DNA from: Methylosinus sp. PW1 | Lineage (GTDB): Bacteria; Pseudomonadota; Alphaproteobacteria; Rhizobiales; Beijerinckiaceae | NCBI RefSeq assembly: GCF_000745215.1 | Contig: NZ_JQNK01000001.1 | Span: 1-64,000 of the forward strand | DNA: 64,000 bases | Direction: 5' to 3' | Part shown: positions 1 through 8,347 of the stretch, piece after piece | How the letters are laid out: each line of letters opens with the position of its first letter | Position numbering within the stretch: the first letter of the stretch is position 1 | Notes under the pieces: model-generated | Databases searched by the model: none | Told to the model about the DNA's origin: nothing | Seen by the model: the letters and a program-made list of their open reading frames with translations, nothing else | Made by a program: the position numbers and the translations under genes

Positions 1-5
1 TCGGC

Positions 6-682
6 ATGAGGAACGCCTATGACGAGGTGATGTCGAGTGGCATAAAGAGGCAGCATGAGCCGCCACGCATCGTCGGCGATCTTCTCGAGGCGGAAATCGC
101 CGAAAAGCACGCGCGCTCCATCAAATATCAGATGACGATCGCCAAATTGCCGCTGGCGAAGGACTTCGACGGCTTCCAGTTCAACGGTACGCCGATCAAT
201 GAAGGGTTGGTGCGATCTCTCGAACGGCGGCTTCCTCGACCAACAACGTAATTGTGTTTTCGTCGGTGGAACCGGTACGGGGAAGAGCCATCTTTCGATA
301 GCGATTGCAAGAAATTGCATTCGCGCTGGAAAACGCGCCGCTTCTTCAACACCGTCGAACTCGTCACCAGGCTCGAGACCGAAGCGCGAGGAGGTCGTCA
401 GGGACGCTTCGCGGAATATCTCACGAGAATGGACTTCAATCATACTCCGACGAGCTCGGCTACTTGCCCTTCGCGCAATCTGGCGGACAATTGCTCTTCC
501 ATCTGATCAGCCGGCTCTACGAACGCACCTCTATCATCATCACTACCAATCTCGCATTCGGCGAATGGCCGAGCGTGTTCGGCGACGCGAAAATGACCAG
601 CGCGCTGCTCGATCGCCTCACCCACCATTGCGACATCGTCGAGACCGGCAACGAAAGCTGGCGCTTCAAGAACCGCGCCTGA
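6..682 (+). pseudogene. istB: Broken IS21-family helper ATPase (istB)
   Basis: Reading through three frame changes (near 220, 330 and 435) gives one IstB-like protein. It has an N-terminal part ending near NGTPINEGLVRSL, a Walker A loop GGTGTGKSH, then [31 protein letters not shown], the [19 protein letters not shown] segment and the C-terminal [16 protein letters not shown]. IstB is the AAA+ partner of the IstA transposase in IS21 elements. The frame changes mean no full protein can be made. The istA partner would lie left of the window. The IS21 terminus follows at 781-833. Confidence 0.88.
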
Positions 683-780
683 CGCTTCCCGATCACATCG
701 CGAACCGAAACGCACTCGCCCCGGCTGCGCAACCCCGCCAGCTCCGCCGGGCGAGCGCTCGCGTTCCGCCCTACGCCAAA

Positions 781-833
781 AGGGGGTCAATTTTGAACGC
801 CGATCGGGGGTCAATTTTCGATGCCGATTGACA
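781..833 (+). repeat. IS21-family terminus with repeated end motif
   Basis: Two copies of GGGGGTCAATTTT lie in tandem, and the end reads on the minus strand as TGTCAATCGGCATCG. TG...CA ends with several internal repeats are typical of IS21 ends, where IstA binds. Directly outside, at 834, a coding fragment of a TOPRIM gene begins, so this IS21 end is inserted in or adjoins that gene. Confidence 0.7.
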
Positions 834-882
834 ATCGCCGGCGCGATCGGCGTCGGCGGCGCTGCAGAAAACGGATCCCGGG
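834..882 (-). pseudogene. Detached piece of TOPRIM gene (catalytic DxD part)
   Basis: On the minus strand these bases encode GSVFCSAADADRAGD when read in the frame of the TOPRIM gene that stops at the other MITE copy (37345-38119). DADRAG is the TOPRIM DxD signature that binds Mg2+. The 5 bases next to MITE copy 1 (CCGGG, 878-882) equal the 5 bases at 37345-37349, as expected for the two sides of one insertion. The fragment is cut on its other side by the IS21 terminus at 833. It is not expressed as a gene here. Confidence 0.85.
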
Positions 883-1186
883 TGTCAGGAGCCATCTTGG
901 CTTGAGAATATCCGAATCCGAATCCAAAAAGCCATCGAACGTGATAATATTGACCAATAATATTCTCACGTTTGACGGCTTCCCACGTCGCTTTGGCCGG
1001 AAAACTGGGCCGTGTCGTGCGTCGCCGTTCGCAATTCTATAGAAATGTTGGAACAGCAAATTCTCAAATTAGCTGGCTTCGGCAAGCGATATTATCGAAT
1101 TAAATGGATATTCTCAAGCATCATGGCTTTAGTTAACTCGTTGATTTCCCTTAAAACGTATTCTCACGCCAAAATGGCTCCTGACA
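883..1186 (+). mobile_element. 304-bp MITE-like element, copy 1
   Basis: The element starts TGTCAGGAGCCATCTTGGC and ends with the inverted repeat GCCAAAATGGCTCCTGACA. It has no credible gene. A motif of the form TTGAGAATA or GTGAGAATA recurs about five times: once inward from the left end, then inverted near 960, 1060, 1112 and 1162. Such subterminal repeats resemble transposase binding sites of IS21 or Tn7/Tn5053-like elements, and 5-bp duplications fit that group. It is identical to copy 2 and differs by one base from copy 3. Left flank CCGGG and right flank CCGTG differ, so the two sides come from different insertions. Confidence 0.85.
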
Positions 1187-1352
1187 CCGTGAGATCGCAT
1201 GGAAGGCGCAGGTCCGCTTGTGCGGGCGATACCGTCGCATGCTGGCGCGCGGCAAGAAGGCGCCGATCGTGATCACCGCCATCGCGCGCGAGCTCGTCGG
1301 CTTCATGTGGGCGATCGCGCGACAAGTCGAACCGAAGACCATCGGCGCGTAA
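1187..1352 (+). pseudogene. Detached 3' end of an IS110-family transposase gene
   Basis: In the frame continuing from 55888 (after removal of the duplicated CCGTG) this encodes EIAWKAQVRLCGRYRRM, then LARGKKAPIVITAIARE and LVGFMWAIARQVEPKTIGA followed by TAA at 1350-1352. This is the usual C-terminal end of IS110 transposases. The other two pieces lie at 51919-52288 and 55307-55888. The three pieces together make 1113 nt (370 residues), a normal IS110 length, with no frame error. Confidence 0.88.
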
Positions 1353-1625
1353 CGCGTACACAAGGACATCGAGGCAGCGGCCAGGGCGTCGGCGCCGGTC
1401 AAGGGATCCTCCGTCAAGTTTAGGAGCGGCACGACCGATCTCCGCGGGTCGGACCGAGGCCCCCCTACGACGAAAGCTCCGTATGCGGTATCCAACCCGC
1501 GAATGAGAAACGGCTCAACCGTCGAAATCACGCCGGCGTCCTGACCTCTGCCTCGCCGAATATGTTCACCCTCGCCTCATAGGAGTGCGGGGTGGATCGC
1601 GCACGCAGATTCCGCTTGAAAAAGG
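1353..1625. other. Non-coding 3' tail of the IS110 element
   Basis: This follows the transposase stop and reaches the next IS110 fragment. I see no gene. IS110 elements often carry a long non-coding end that gives rise to the structured guide RNA, so this tail may be that end, but I did not fold it. Confidence 0.4.
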
Positions 1626-2414
1626 TCATAAGATCTTGTTAGCCAATGCGACGACCGCCACCATGCGCGGCTCGCGCCCGAGAATGCGGCCCAGCCAATG
1701 GTCGGGCAGCACGCCCTTGCGGACAATCCAGCGGATCCGGCTCATGGTGCCGACAATCAGCAGCTTTCGAATGTTATGTTGCAGCATTTTGCTGACTGAG
1801 CCCAACCGCGTTTTTCCGCCGGCCGAATGCTGGCGCGGCACGAGGCCGAGCCAGGCGGCGAAATTCCTGCCGCTGAAAAAAGCGCGCAGATCGAGCGCGA
1901 AGGCGAGGACCGCGCCCGTCGTGATGGGACCGACGCCGGGAACCGTGCATAGACGGTGCATCTCGACGGTCCCGAACTCCGCCAGGTGCCCGCGCAGCGA
2001 ATTTATCAATTGCGTTCGCTGTCTGAAGAAACACTGATGCGTCCGTAGGGCGACTGCCCGCGCCTGATACTCAGCACTCTTGACCGCCACGCAATGCATA
2101 TTCGGTCGCAGAGCCGCCTCGGCGATGGCCGCTGCATCTGCGGCATCGTTCTTCTGGCGCTTGACGAAGGGCTTCACGTAAATTGGAGGGATGAGGCGCA
2201 ACTCATGGCCGAGGCCTTGCGCTACGCGACCCCAATAATGGCTCGTGTCGCAGGCTTCCATCGCGACGATGCGGGGCGTCTGCCCAGGCAAGAGCTGCTC
2301 AAGTTTCGAACGCGAAACTGTGCGAACGAATAGAACCACCCCGCCGCGAGCTATTCCGCAGACCTGAAAGCTGCGCTTCGCCAAATCAATCGCCGAGACA
2401 TGGACCTCCGCCAT
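1626..2414 (-). pseudogene. IS110-family transposase, shortened
   Basis: Start ATG at 2414 follows the ribosome site GGAGGTC. The N-terminal RuvC-like part is clear: HVSAIDLAKRSFQVCG, then VAMEACDTSHYWGR and VKRQKNDAADAAAIAEA. The C-terminal part has VPGVGPITTGAVLA and FAAWLGLVPRQHSAGGKTRL. Between HLAEFG and VPGVGP about 60-70 residues usually present in the family are missing, and the C-terminus stops at ALANKIL, about 30 residues early. At about 262 residues instead of about 340 it is probably inactive. A fragment of a close relative lies at 24838-25092. Confidence 0.8.
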
Positions 2415-2582
2415 AATGACCTCCTTCGTCGCGCCTCCCATCCGGGCGCCCTCCGACTTCATACGACGCCGGCCGAAGGGGGCATCCACCCCACCAGTTC
2501 ACCTCCTTGTATTCAGTGGATTTTCACCACCTTCGCCTTGCTCATCTTGCCCGGCGCTCCAACGATCTTCACCGCCACCATA

Positions 2583-3290
2583 TCAGCGAGCGGATAGACG
2601 GTACGCTGCCTCATAAGCCTGAAGTCCCCACTGTGTGCGCCACAACGTCTGCATCGTCTTGACGTCAACGAGAGCCGCGTAAATCTCTCTCTTCGAGAAC
2701 GGAGCTCGGCGCGCCAAAGCCAAGCGCCAGAAAGGTCCGCTCCCCTCCAGCTTGCACGCCTCTATCAAGCCTTTGACTGATGGGCCGGCGACCTCAAGCT
2801 CGGCCGCAAGTTGCTCGATCACGCTGCGCGGCGACAGCGACTTGCCGATCATGTGTTCCAGCAAGCGCGCCACCTGCTCGATTTGGGGCAATTTGCCGGC
2901 GAGCCGGTCATACGTGGCGACGATGAAGGGGAGCGGACCGAGCTCGGGCCATTGATCCGGATCGATCTGAATCGCGTGAATGAGCCCGAATTTTGCCCAA
3001 GCCTCCGAACTGTCAAGGTCACGTCGGGAGAGAAGTAAATCAACAATGGCGGTAAAAGGGAGAGACTCGATATTCATCGACTGCCAATATCTCTGCGCCT
3101 GCTCGTCAGGCGGGCAGCCGAATACCGCAAAATGGGCAGCGGTGAATGGCTCATACGTGGACGAAGCGACCACTTCCTCTCTCTTCACGACCGCCGCCTC
3201 AGGCTTTGCCTGCGCGCCCGAAGATACAGAACGGCTCCCGTACGAACGAGACCAATTCTCCAGTGGCGTTGCCGTGCCGCTTGCGCTCAT
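2583..3290 (-). CDS. Hypothetical protein
   Basis: I do not recognise this 235-residue protein. From ATG at 3290 (GGAAGA nearby; another start is possible at 3359) it begins MSASGTATPLENW. It has no signal peptide or membrane segment. The middle is mixed helical (DEQAQRYWQSMNIESLPF, DLLLSRRDLDSSEAWAKFG) and the C-terminal half is basic and helical (RLALARRAPFSKREIYAAL), ending QAYEAAYRLSAR. It is flanked by IS110 and IS1595 debris, so it may be an orphan of a broken plasmid region. Codon use looks like that of a real gene of this replicon. Confidence 0.6.
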   Translation of the reverse strand: MSASGTATPLENWSRSYGSRSVSSGAQAKPEAAVVKREEVVASSTYEPFTAAHFAVFGCPPDEQAQRYWQSMNIESLPFTAIVDLLLSRRDLDSSEAWAKFGLIHAIQIDPDQWPELGPLPFIVATYDRLAGKLPQIEQVARLLEHMIGKSLSPRSVIEQLAAELEVAGPSVKGLIEACKLEGSGPFWRLALARRAPFSKREIYAALVDVKTMQTLWRTQWGLQAYEAAYRLSAR

Positions 3291-3603
3291 TTCGTAATCT
3301 TCCCATATACCGAGTGGCCACCCCGTTTCACCTACAAAGCCCGTCCTCGTCGACCACAAAGCGCCCGACGTTGGATATGCTCAGCCCCGTCGACGTGAGC
3401 GACTATGAAAATATTGCTGGCCCAACCCTCCATAACTTGCCAAATAGCAAGTTGAATGCAAACGTCTTTAGTCGAACGCATCGTATTTGTCAACGGAGCC
3501 TTATGCATAATTCCGGTCTTATGTAGCAACCGCCACCGCCGCTTGACATCGGTCGCGATCTCGCCAAGAGTGTTCTTGTTATGTTCTATCTGGCGAAGGC
3601 GCC
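3291..3603. other. Intergenic stretch without gene
   Basis: More AT-rich than its surroundings. I see no gene, repeat or convincing terminator. It holds the upstream region of the minus-strand hypothetical gene and the lead-in to the IS1595-type fragment. Confidence 0.4.
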
Positions 3604-4035
3604 ATGGCTCAGCATTTCCTCCTGTCCGCCGCCGCGCGATCTCTCAGCATCGGCAAGGTCATGCGCATGTCCGACCGCGGCGCCGCGAATGTTTTCGCGC
3701 GGCTGCGCTGGGCGACGACCGATGGCAAGCCCGTATGTCCGAACTGCGGCTGCACGGCCTGCTATGACTGTCGGCGCGGCGCTCATCTGCGCTGGCGATG
3801 CCAGGCCTGCGGCAGCGACTTTTCCCTGACCTCGGGCACGCTGTTCTCTTCGCATAAGCTGCCACTGAAAGCCTATCTCTTGTCGATCGTCTTGTTCTGC
3901 AACGAGGTGAAGGGCAAGAGCATGCTCGCCCTGTCCCGAGATCTGGGCGTTCAATATAAGACGGCCTTCGTGCTGGCGCACAAGCTCCGGGAAGCCATGG
4001 CCGCGAGCCTGCGCGGCTTGAAAATTGCGTATTGA
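3604..4035 (+). pseudogene. IS1595-family transposase, N-terminal part
   Basis: The protein has an N-terminal zinc ribbon (CPNCGCTACYDCRRG, then CQACGSDFSLTSGT) followed by LFSSHKLPLKAYLLSIVL and a helix-turn-helix-like segment QYKTAFVLAHKLREAM. This is the start of IS1595 transposases. Those proteins are usually about 300 residues with a DDE core; here translation stops after 143 residues where the IS91-type element begins. The catalytic domain is absent, so it is a remnant cut by the IS91 insertion. Confidence 0.82.
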
Positions 4036-4137
4036 ACGAACCCGCTACGCGGGAGGGGCGGCGAGATCGGTGAAGTGAAGCTTCCTGTCTGAGAGGATGT
4101 GATTGCCACATCACCCCTCTCGAGACAGGAGCCCCAG

Positions 4138-4998
4138 ATGGCTGCCACGAGCCCTCTTCGTCAGCGCATGACCGAAGACATGACGATCCGCAATCTCTCG
4201 CCGGCGACGCAGCAATCCTACCTCTATGCGGTAGCGCGTTTCAGCCGACATTTCGAGTGTTCGCCGGACCTGCTCGGCACGGAGCACGTCCGCGCCTATC
4301 AGCTACATCTGGTCACCCAAAAATATTCCTGGACGCACATCAACCAGGTCGCCTGCGCACTGCGGTTTTTCTACGGCGTCACGCTCGGTCAAAAGGACGC
4401 CTTGGAGCGGATCGTCTTCGGCCGCGAGCCGGAGAAGCTGACGCCGGTCCTCGCGCCGGAAGAAGTCGCGCAGTTTCTGGAAGCAGTCGTCGGACTGCGC
4501 AACCGCGTCGCTTTGACGACGGCATATGCGGCCGGGCTGCGGGTCGGCGAGGTCGCGCGTCTGAAGGTCGCCGCGATCGACAGCCGGCGAATGCTGATCC
4601 TCGTCGAAAACGGTAAGGGCGGCAGAGACCGTTACGCCATGCTGTCGCCGGCGCTCCTCGAGATTCTGCGCGCCTATTGGCGACGCACGCGCCCCGGCCT
4701 CTGGCTGTTTCCTGGCCAGGAGCCGAGCGAACCCGTCAGCCGCGGCGCCCTGCAGGACGCCTGCCGGATGGCGCGTCGCCGGGCCCGACTCGGAAAGCCC
4801 GTGACGCCGCATATGCTGCGACACAGCTTCGCCACCCATCTTCTGGAGAGCGGGGTCGACATTCGCGTCATCCAGGTTCTGCTGGGTCACGCCGATCTGT
4901 CCTCGACGTCGCGCTACACACGCGTCGCCGCTGATCTCATCGCCGCCACGCCGAGCCCCTTCGACCGTCTCTCGCTCAGGGTGATGCCGCCCGAATAG
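4138..4998 (+). CDS. Tyrosine recombinase of IS91-type element
   Basis: 286 residues from ATG 4138, preceded by GACAGGAG. The N-terminal SAM-like core-binding domain (MTEDMTIRNLSPATQQSYL) is followed by a catalytic domain with the Arg motif in AAGLRVGEVARLKV, the His-x-x-Arg box HMLRHSFATHLLE, the second His in LLGHADLSSTSRY and the nucleophile Tyr in the same stretch (SRYTRV). All five key residues appear present, so it can be active. Such recombinases are often paired with IS91 transposases; their job there is not settled, but resolution or capture of DNA is likely. Confidence 0.88.
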   Translation: MAATSPLRQRMTEDMTIRNLSPATQQSYLYAVARFSRHFECSPDLLGTEHVRAYQLHLVTQKYSWTHINQVACALRFFYGVTLGQKDALERIVFGREPEKLTPVLAPEEVAQFLEAVVGLRNRVALTTAYAAGLRVGEVARLKVAAIDSRRMLILVENGKGGRDRYAMLSPALLEILRAYWRRTRPGLWLFPGQEPSEPVSRGALQDACRMARRRARLGKPVTPHMLRHSFATHLLESGVDIRVIQVLLGHADLSSTSRYTRVAADLIAATPSPFDRLSLRVMPPE

Positions 4999-5007
4999 TC
5001 GGCGCGC

Positions 5008-6126
5008 ATGCGCCAAAAGATCGAGGTCGCGGATATTTTCCGCCGCTATGGCGCCGCGTTTCGCGCGGCGCAAGGCGTCCGACTGTCTATCGACCAGCGC
5101 CGCGCGATGGCGGCCATCGAGGCGTGCCGAACGGCGGCGCTCGGCGGGCATGTCGAGCAGTGCGAGGACTGTGGAGAAGTTCGCGTCTCTTATAATAGCT
5201 GCCGCAATCGACATTGCCCCAAGTGCCAAGGGCTCGCGCGTGCGCAGTGGCTCGCCGATCGTCGCGCCGAGCTCCTGCCGGTTCCGTATTTTCACGTCGT
5301 CTTCACCGTGCCGGCGCCGATCGCTGCGATCGCTCTCCAGAACAAGGCCCTCGTCTACGATATTCTGTTCAAGGCGGCGTCCGAGACGATCCGCGTCATC
5401 GCCGCCGATCCGAGGCATCTCGGCGCCGAGACCGGCATGATCGCCGTCCTGCACACCTGGGGGCAGACTCTCACGCATCATCCGCATGTCCATTGCATCG
5501 TGCCGGGCGGCGGTCTCGGGCCGGATGGACGCTGGGTCGCCTGCCGACCCGGCTTCTTCCTGCCCGTGCCTGGCACACCTCCCTTCGTCACGCCGACACC
5601 CCCGCGATTCTCATCCAGATTGACGCTGGACTCTCACCTTGTTTGGCGCGCGGCAGCCAAGCGCCCGTTCGGCGGCGCGCGACAGGTCCTCGACTATCTC
5701 GGCCGCTACACGCATCGTGTCGCAATCGCCAATGGCCGGCTGCTGGCCTGCGACGACGGCGTCGTGCGCTTTCGGTGGAAAGATTATCGCGCCAACGACA
5801 AATCCAAGGCGATGACCCTCGACGCCGACGAGTTCATGCGCCGCTTCCTCCTGCACGTCTTGCCCAAGGGCTTTCGGCGTATTCGTCATTTCGGCTTTCT
5901 CGCCAACACCCGCCGCGCCCAGAAGCTCGCCCATATCCGCGCCGCTCTCGATATTGCCGATCCGCCGCCGAGCGTCGAACCCGCCGATTATCGCGAACGC
6001 TACGCCATGCTCACCGGCAAGAGGATCGACATCTGCCCCTGTTGCGGCGGCCGCATGGTCGATCTCGGCCCTTGGCCGCGTCCTTCGACGCCACGCCACT
6101 CGACGCCAAGATGCGACACCTCATGA
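5008..6126 (+). CDS. IS91-family transposase (HUH rolling-circle type)
   Basis: The N-terminal zinc-binding domain (CEDCGEVRVSYNSCRNRHCPKC) leads to the HUH motif HHPHVHCIVPGG and the catalytic Tyr region YLGRYTHRVAIANGRL. The C-terminal zinc motif CPCCGGRMVDLGP is present. It acts by single-strand nicking and rolling-circle transposition. Between GFFLPV and AKRPFGG the sequence (about residues 190-215) does not look like the family and some 40 residues are missing; it reads like a locally shifted or replaced segment. The motifs remain in one frame, but activity is doubtful. Length 372 residues against about 400 in relatives. Confidence 0.85.
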   Translation: MRQKIEVADIFRRYGAAFRAAQGVRLSIDQRRAMAAIEACRTAALGGHVEQCEDCGEVRVSYNSCRNRHCPKCQGLARAQWLADRRAELLPVPYFHVVFTVPAPIAAIALQNKALVYDILFKAASETIRVIAADPRHLGAETGMIAVLHTWGQTLTHHPHVHCIVPGGGLGPDGRWVACRPGFFLPVPGTPPFVTPTPPRFSSRLTLDSHLVWRAAAKRPFGGARQVLDYLGRYTHRVAIANGRLLACDDGVVRFRWKDYRANDKSKAMTLDADEFMRRFLLHVLPKGFRRIRHFGFLANTRRAQKLAHIRAALDIADPPPSVEPADYRERYAMLTGKRIDICPCCGGRMVDLGPWPRPSTPRHSTPRCDTS

Positions 6127-6412
6127 GGCCAATGGATCGCCCCCCGTTCTTATTCGCCGACTTCGACGGACACACTCCTGCGCCGAACGGGAGCGATCGG
6201 CGCAGCGCGCATTTCACCGCCGCCATCCATAGATCGCGAGCGCAACGCCGATCGCAGATCCCCGCGAAGCTACGGCGTCATCGAGCATCGGCGCCCTTTC
6301 GGCCGTTCGCTGCTCGAACGCCGCGGCTGTTCCCATCTCCGATGGCGCCGTCGAAATCCCGCCTGGCGCATCGAGCGCCCATAGATCGTGGCTAACGCCA
6401 CCGCGGCTTCGT

Positions 6413-6763
6413 TCAATCCGGCTTCAAATAGGTTCCGCGGTCGAGCAGCTGCATGACTCGTGACGCGGAACCTATTTGAACCCTCAAGTATTCCAACGCG
6501 GGCATTGGCGCTGGCATCGGAGATGCGATCGTCACGGGAACGAAGGTCGGCTCGTCTCGCGTGTCGACTTCGCTCGATATCAATGGCGCCGCCGAAAGCG
6601 CTCTTCGCCACCGATAGACAAGACTCGGGTCGACGCCGGCCGCCCGCGCGATCTCCACGACGTTCGCCCCCGGAGCCGCGGCCGCCATGGCCAATCGCTC
6701 CTTCTCAGCGAGAGAGTGCTTGCGACGTCGCTCGACCGACGTGATGATCTCGATGCGATCCAT
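6413..6763 (-). pseudogene. tnpA: IS66 accessory protein TnpA, cut at its C-terminus
   Basis: Begins MDRIEIITSVERRRKHSL with the helix-turn-helix region VVEIARAAGVDPSLVYRWRR, typical of the small TnpA protein of IS66 elements. After LEYLRVQIG the reading frame runs into an inverted repeat (6423-6480) that supplies a foreign tail. No tnpB or tnpC follows, so the element is broken. A second, different IS66 TnpA start lies at 7180-7352. Confidence 0.72.
6423..6480. repeat. 17-bp perfect inverted repeat, 24-nt spacer
   Basis: Arms TTCAAATAGGTTCCGCG (6423-6439) and its complement (6464-6480) enclose 24 nt. It lies at the border of the IS91 element and the broken IS66 tnpA gene. It could be a pair of ends of a tiny element, a terminator-like hairpin or a remnant of IS ends joined head to head. 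Confidence 0.6.
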
Positions 6764-6855
6764 GGCTCTCTGTGACTAACCTGTGGCTAGTCACAGTGTC
6801 TTATCCGACGCGCTGATTCGTAAGGCGGCCGCCGCCGGACGAATACAGTGGACGA

Positions 6856-7040
6856 GCATATTCGGCAATCAGCGTCTGACCGGCGCGCTGCTCGATCGCC
6901 TCACCCACCATGTCCACATCCTCGAGATGAACGGGGAGAGCTACAGGCTCCGACAATCGAAGGCGCGAAGACGCGTCACCCCCACGCCGATCGACGAGGC
7001 GAGCGTCGACGCCGACACGGGCGAAATCCTTCCCTCGTAG
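6856..7040 (+). pseudogene. istB: 3' fragment of istB (IS21 family)
   Basis: Encodes [20 protein letters not shown], then LEMNGESYRLRQSKARR and ends DADTGEILPS. This is the C-terminal end of an IstB ATPase, of a different subgroup from the one at 6-682. The upstream part, including the P-loop, is missing. It sits inside IS66 debris and directly precedes a perfect 46-bp palindrome. Confidence 0.75.
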
Positions 7041-7060
7041 GGCCTCCGAGAAATTTTCGC

Positions 7061-7106
7061 CGCCGACATGCAAAAGGGCCCGATCGGGCCCTTTTGCATG
7101 TCGGCG
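7061..7106. repeat. Perfect 46-bp palindrome
   Basis: The left half runs CGCCGACATGCAAAAGGGCC then CGA, and the right half is its exact complement, with no spacer. The centre lies between 7083 and 7084. It is not followed by a T run. It lies at the junction of an istB 3' fragment and an IS66 tnpA fragment and may be two copies of one IS end joined head to head. Confidence 0.85.
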
Positions 7107-7169
7107 ATCCCGCCCCACTGGCCTGATTTTGCGCCGCCCCGCCGGCCGGAAATCTCTCCGCCGTTGACA

Positions 7170-7430
7170 TAGCTGCTGCGGCGTCAATCCATGCCGGCGA
7201 GCGATATGCGAAACGATCGCCCCCGGCGCCAGCGTCTCTTCGACAATGCGCGCCTTCTCCTCGTGCGACCAGGCTCGCCGTTGCCCAGTCCCCGTGATCA
7301 ACTCCAGCCGCCGAATGGCTTTCGGTTCGAGCTTATCATCATGCGTATGCACAAGCCGATCTCCTTATCAGAGACCAAAGCCTCGCAAATAACGCGAAAA
7401 ATCGGAATGTGGGGTCAAAGCTACGCTTAC
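7170..7430 (-). mobile_element. IS66 left end with start of tnpA
   Basis: The minus strand begins at 7430 with GTAAGCGTAGCTTTGACCCC, an IS66-type terminus (GTAAGCG). It leads to a tnpA start at 7352: MHTHDDKLEPKAIRRLELIT, then ARIVEETLAPGAIVSHIARR and HGLTPQQL. The gene breaks off after about 60 residues near 7170. Only this end of the element remains. Confidence 0.7.
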
Positions 7431-7576
7431 AGTGGACACGATCCCCGCGCCACGCGCGCGACTATCGCCAACGTCGGCACCGATCGCCAGACGGCCCTCG
7501 GCGGAGCCTTACGACCTATCGACAATTATCTGGGTGGAACCTACCTCCACTGGTGATACGCGCCATCGGGGCGCAC

Positions 7577-7882
7577 TGAATGGAGAAAGCTACAGGGAGC
7601 GCTCCGCAGCCCGCAGAGCCGAAAGCGAGGAACCGCCGTCCTCGGCTTGAGCTTGCCATAGAAACACGTCGCCTCACTCCCGGTAATCGCCGGCGGTCGA
7701 AGCGCCAGCGACAATTACCCTCACAAGGACCCAAAACAGCCAGCGTCAATTAATGTAATTGTCGCAACAATACCCTCTTTCCAAACGACAACTACACAGA
7801 TAGCGTCCTGATCGCTACTCGACGCTTGGCAGACATGGCCTGTCTAATTGTCGGTAAGCGGCCTTCATAATTGTTGCTGTGC
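7577..7882 (+). mobile_element. IS21 right-end remnant
   Basis: About 305 bp match, with a few substitutions, the 3' end of the IS21 element at 61572-61876: the last 25 codons of istB (NGESYRERSAARRAESEE) and the non-coding end with repeats of the core GACAATTA in both orientations. Another such repeat at 7516-7525 may be the left end, which would make this an internally deleted IS21 copy. It cuts the IS66-like gene at 7883. Confidence 0.78.
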
Positions 7883-8215
7883 ATTCACGACGATTGTGGC
7901 GCCTATCTTCAGTTTGTCGAGCTGGCTGCCGCGCCGGCGCAATGAGCGCTTCTTGCCGCCGCCGCTCTCCGCCGCCTTCGCATCTGTCGACTTATCCATG
8001 CCGGACGGCTTGAACGGAGGACGCGGCGGCAGGCCTTTGAGCCGTGCAAGCTCGTCCTTGGTCGCCTGATGCTCGATCCGAAGCTGCGCCAACGCCCCGC
8101 CGAGCTTCTCATTCTCCGCTCGCAACCGCGTCACTTCGCCGATGAGATCGCGCACCACGCCGATCAGTTCGGCTTGTGTCAGGCGTTCGAGCGAATCAGG
8201 CGGCGCCGCGGTCAT
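7883..8215 (-). pseudogene. IS66-like transposase, N-terminal part
   Basis: The minus-strand protein begins MTAAPPDSLERLTQAELIG with a coiled-coil-like stretch (LRAENEKLGGALAQLRIEHQ), then PPRPPFKPSGMDKST and a basic RRRGSQLDKLKIGAT region. It resembles the N-terminus of single-gene IS66-like transposases; I am not certain of the family. Upstream, 8216-8281 ends with GTAACCGGGGCAAATTTCC on the minus strand and is shared with the second copy at 56519-57066, so that is the element end. The gene is truncated at 7883 by the IS21 remnant. Confidence 0.62.
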
Positions 8216-8347
8216 CCGCAGCTTGAATCACATTTTTCAGATTGCGACACCCCCTCCCGCCCGGAAATTTGCCCCGGTTACGGGGTCGCAAAGCCAAGCC
8301 GTTGTTTGCTCCGGTATATTTTTATGGCCTCCACGCCGATTGGGGGG

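Larger units (their letters stand above)
4036..6420 (+). mobile_element. IS91-family element with accessory tyrosine recombinase
   Basis: The element contains two co-directional genes 9 bp apart, a tyrosine recombinase and an IS91 (HUH, Y1/Y2) transposase. It lies between the cut IS1595 gene and an IS66 fragment. The left end carries a small hairpin (CCCGC-TA-CGCGGG type, about 4046-4058), as seen at IS91 ends. Boundaries are approximate: IS91 elements make no target duplication, so ends cannot be fixed by repeats. Bases 6127-6412 are the non-coding right part. Confidence 0.7.

Noticed and set aside
1012..1186. Small open frame inside the MITE (MSCVAVRNSIEMLEQQ…)
   Set aside because: Ends in the terminal repeat, has no family match and AT-rich non-coding character; repeated only because the element is repeated.
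4303..5493. Long minus-strand frame opposite the IS91 genes
   Set aside because: It is the shadow of the two plus-strand genes, with the composition expected from GC-rich codon bias.
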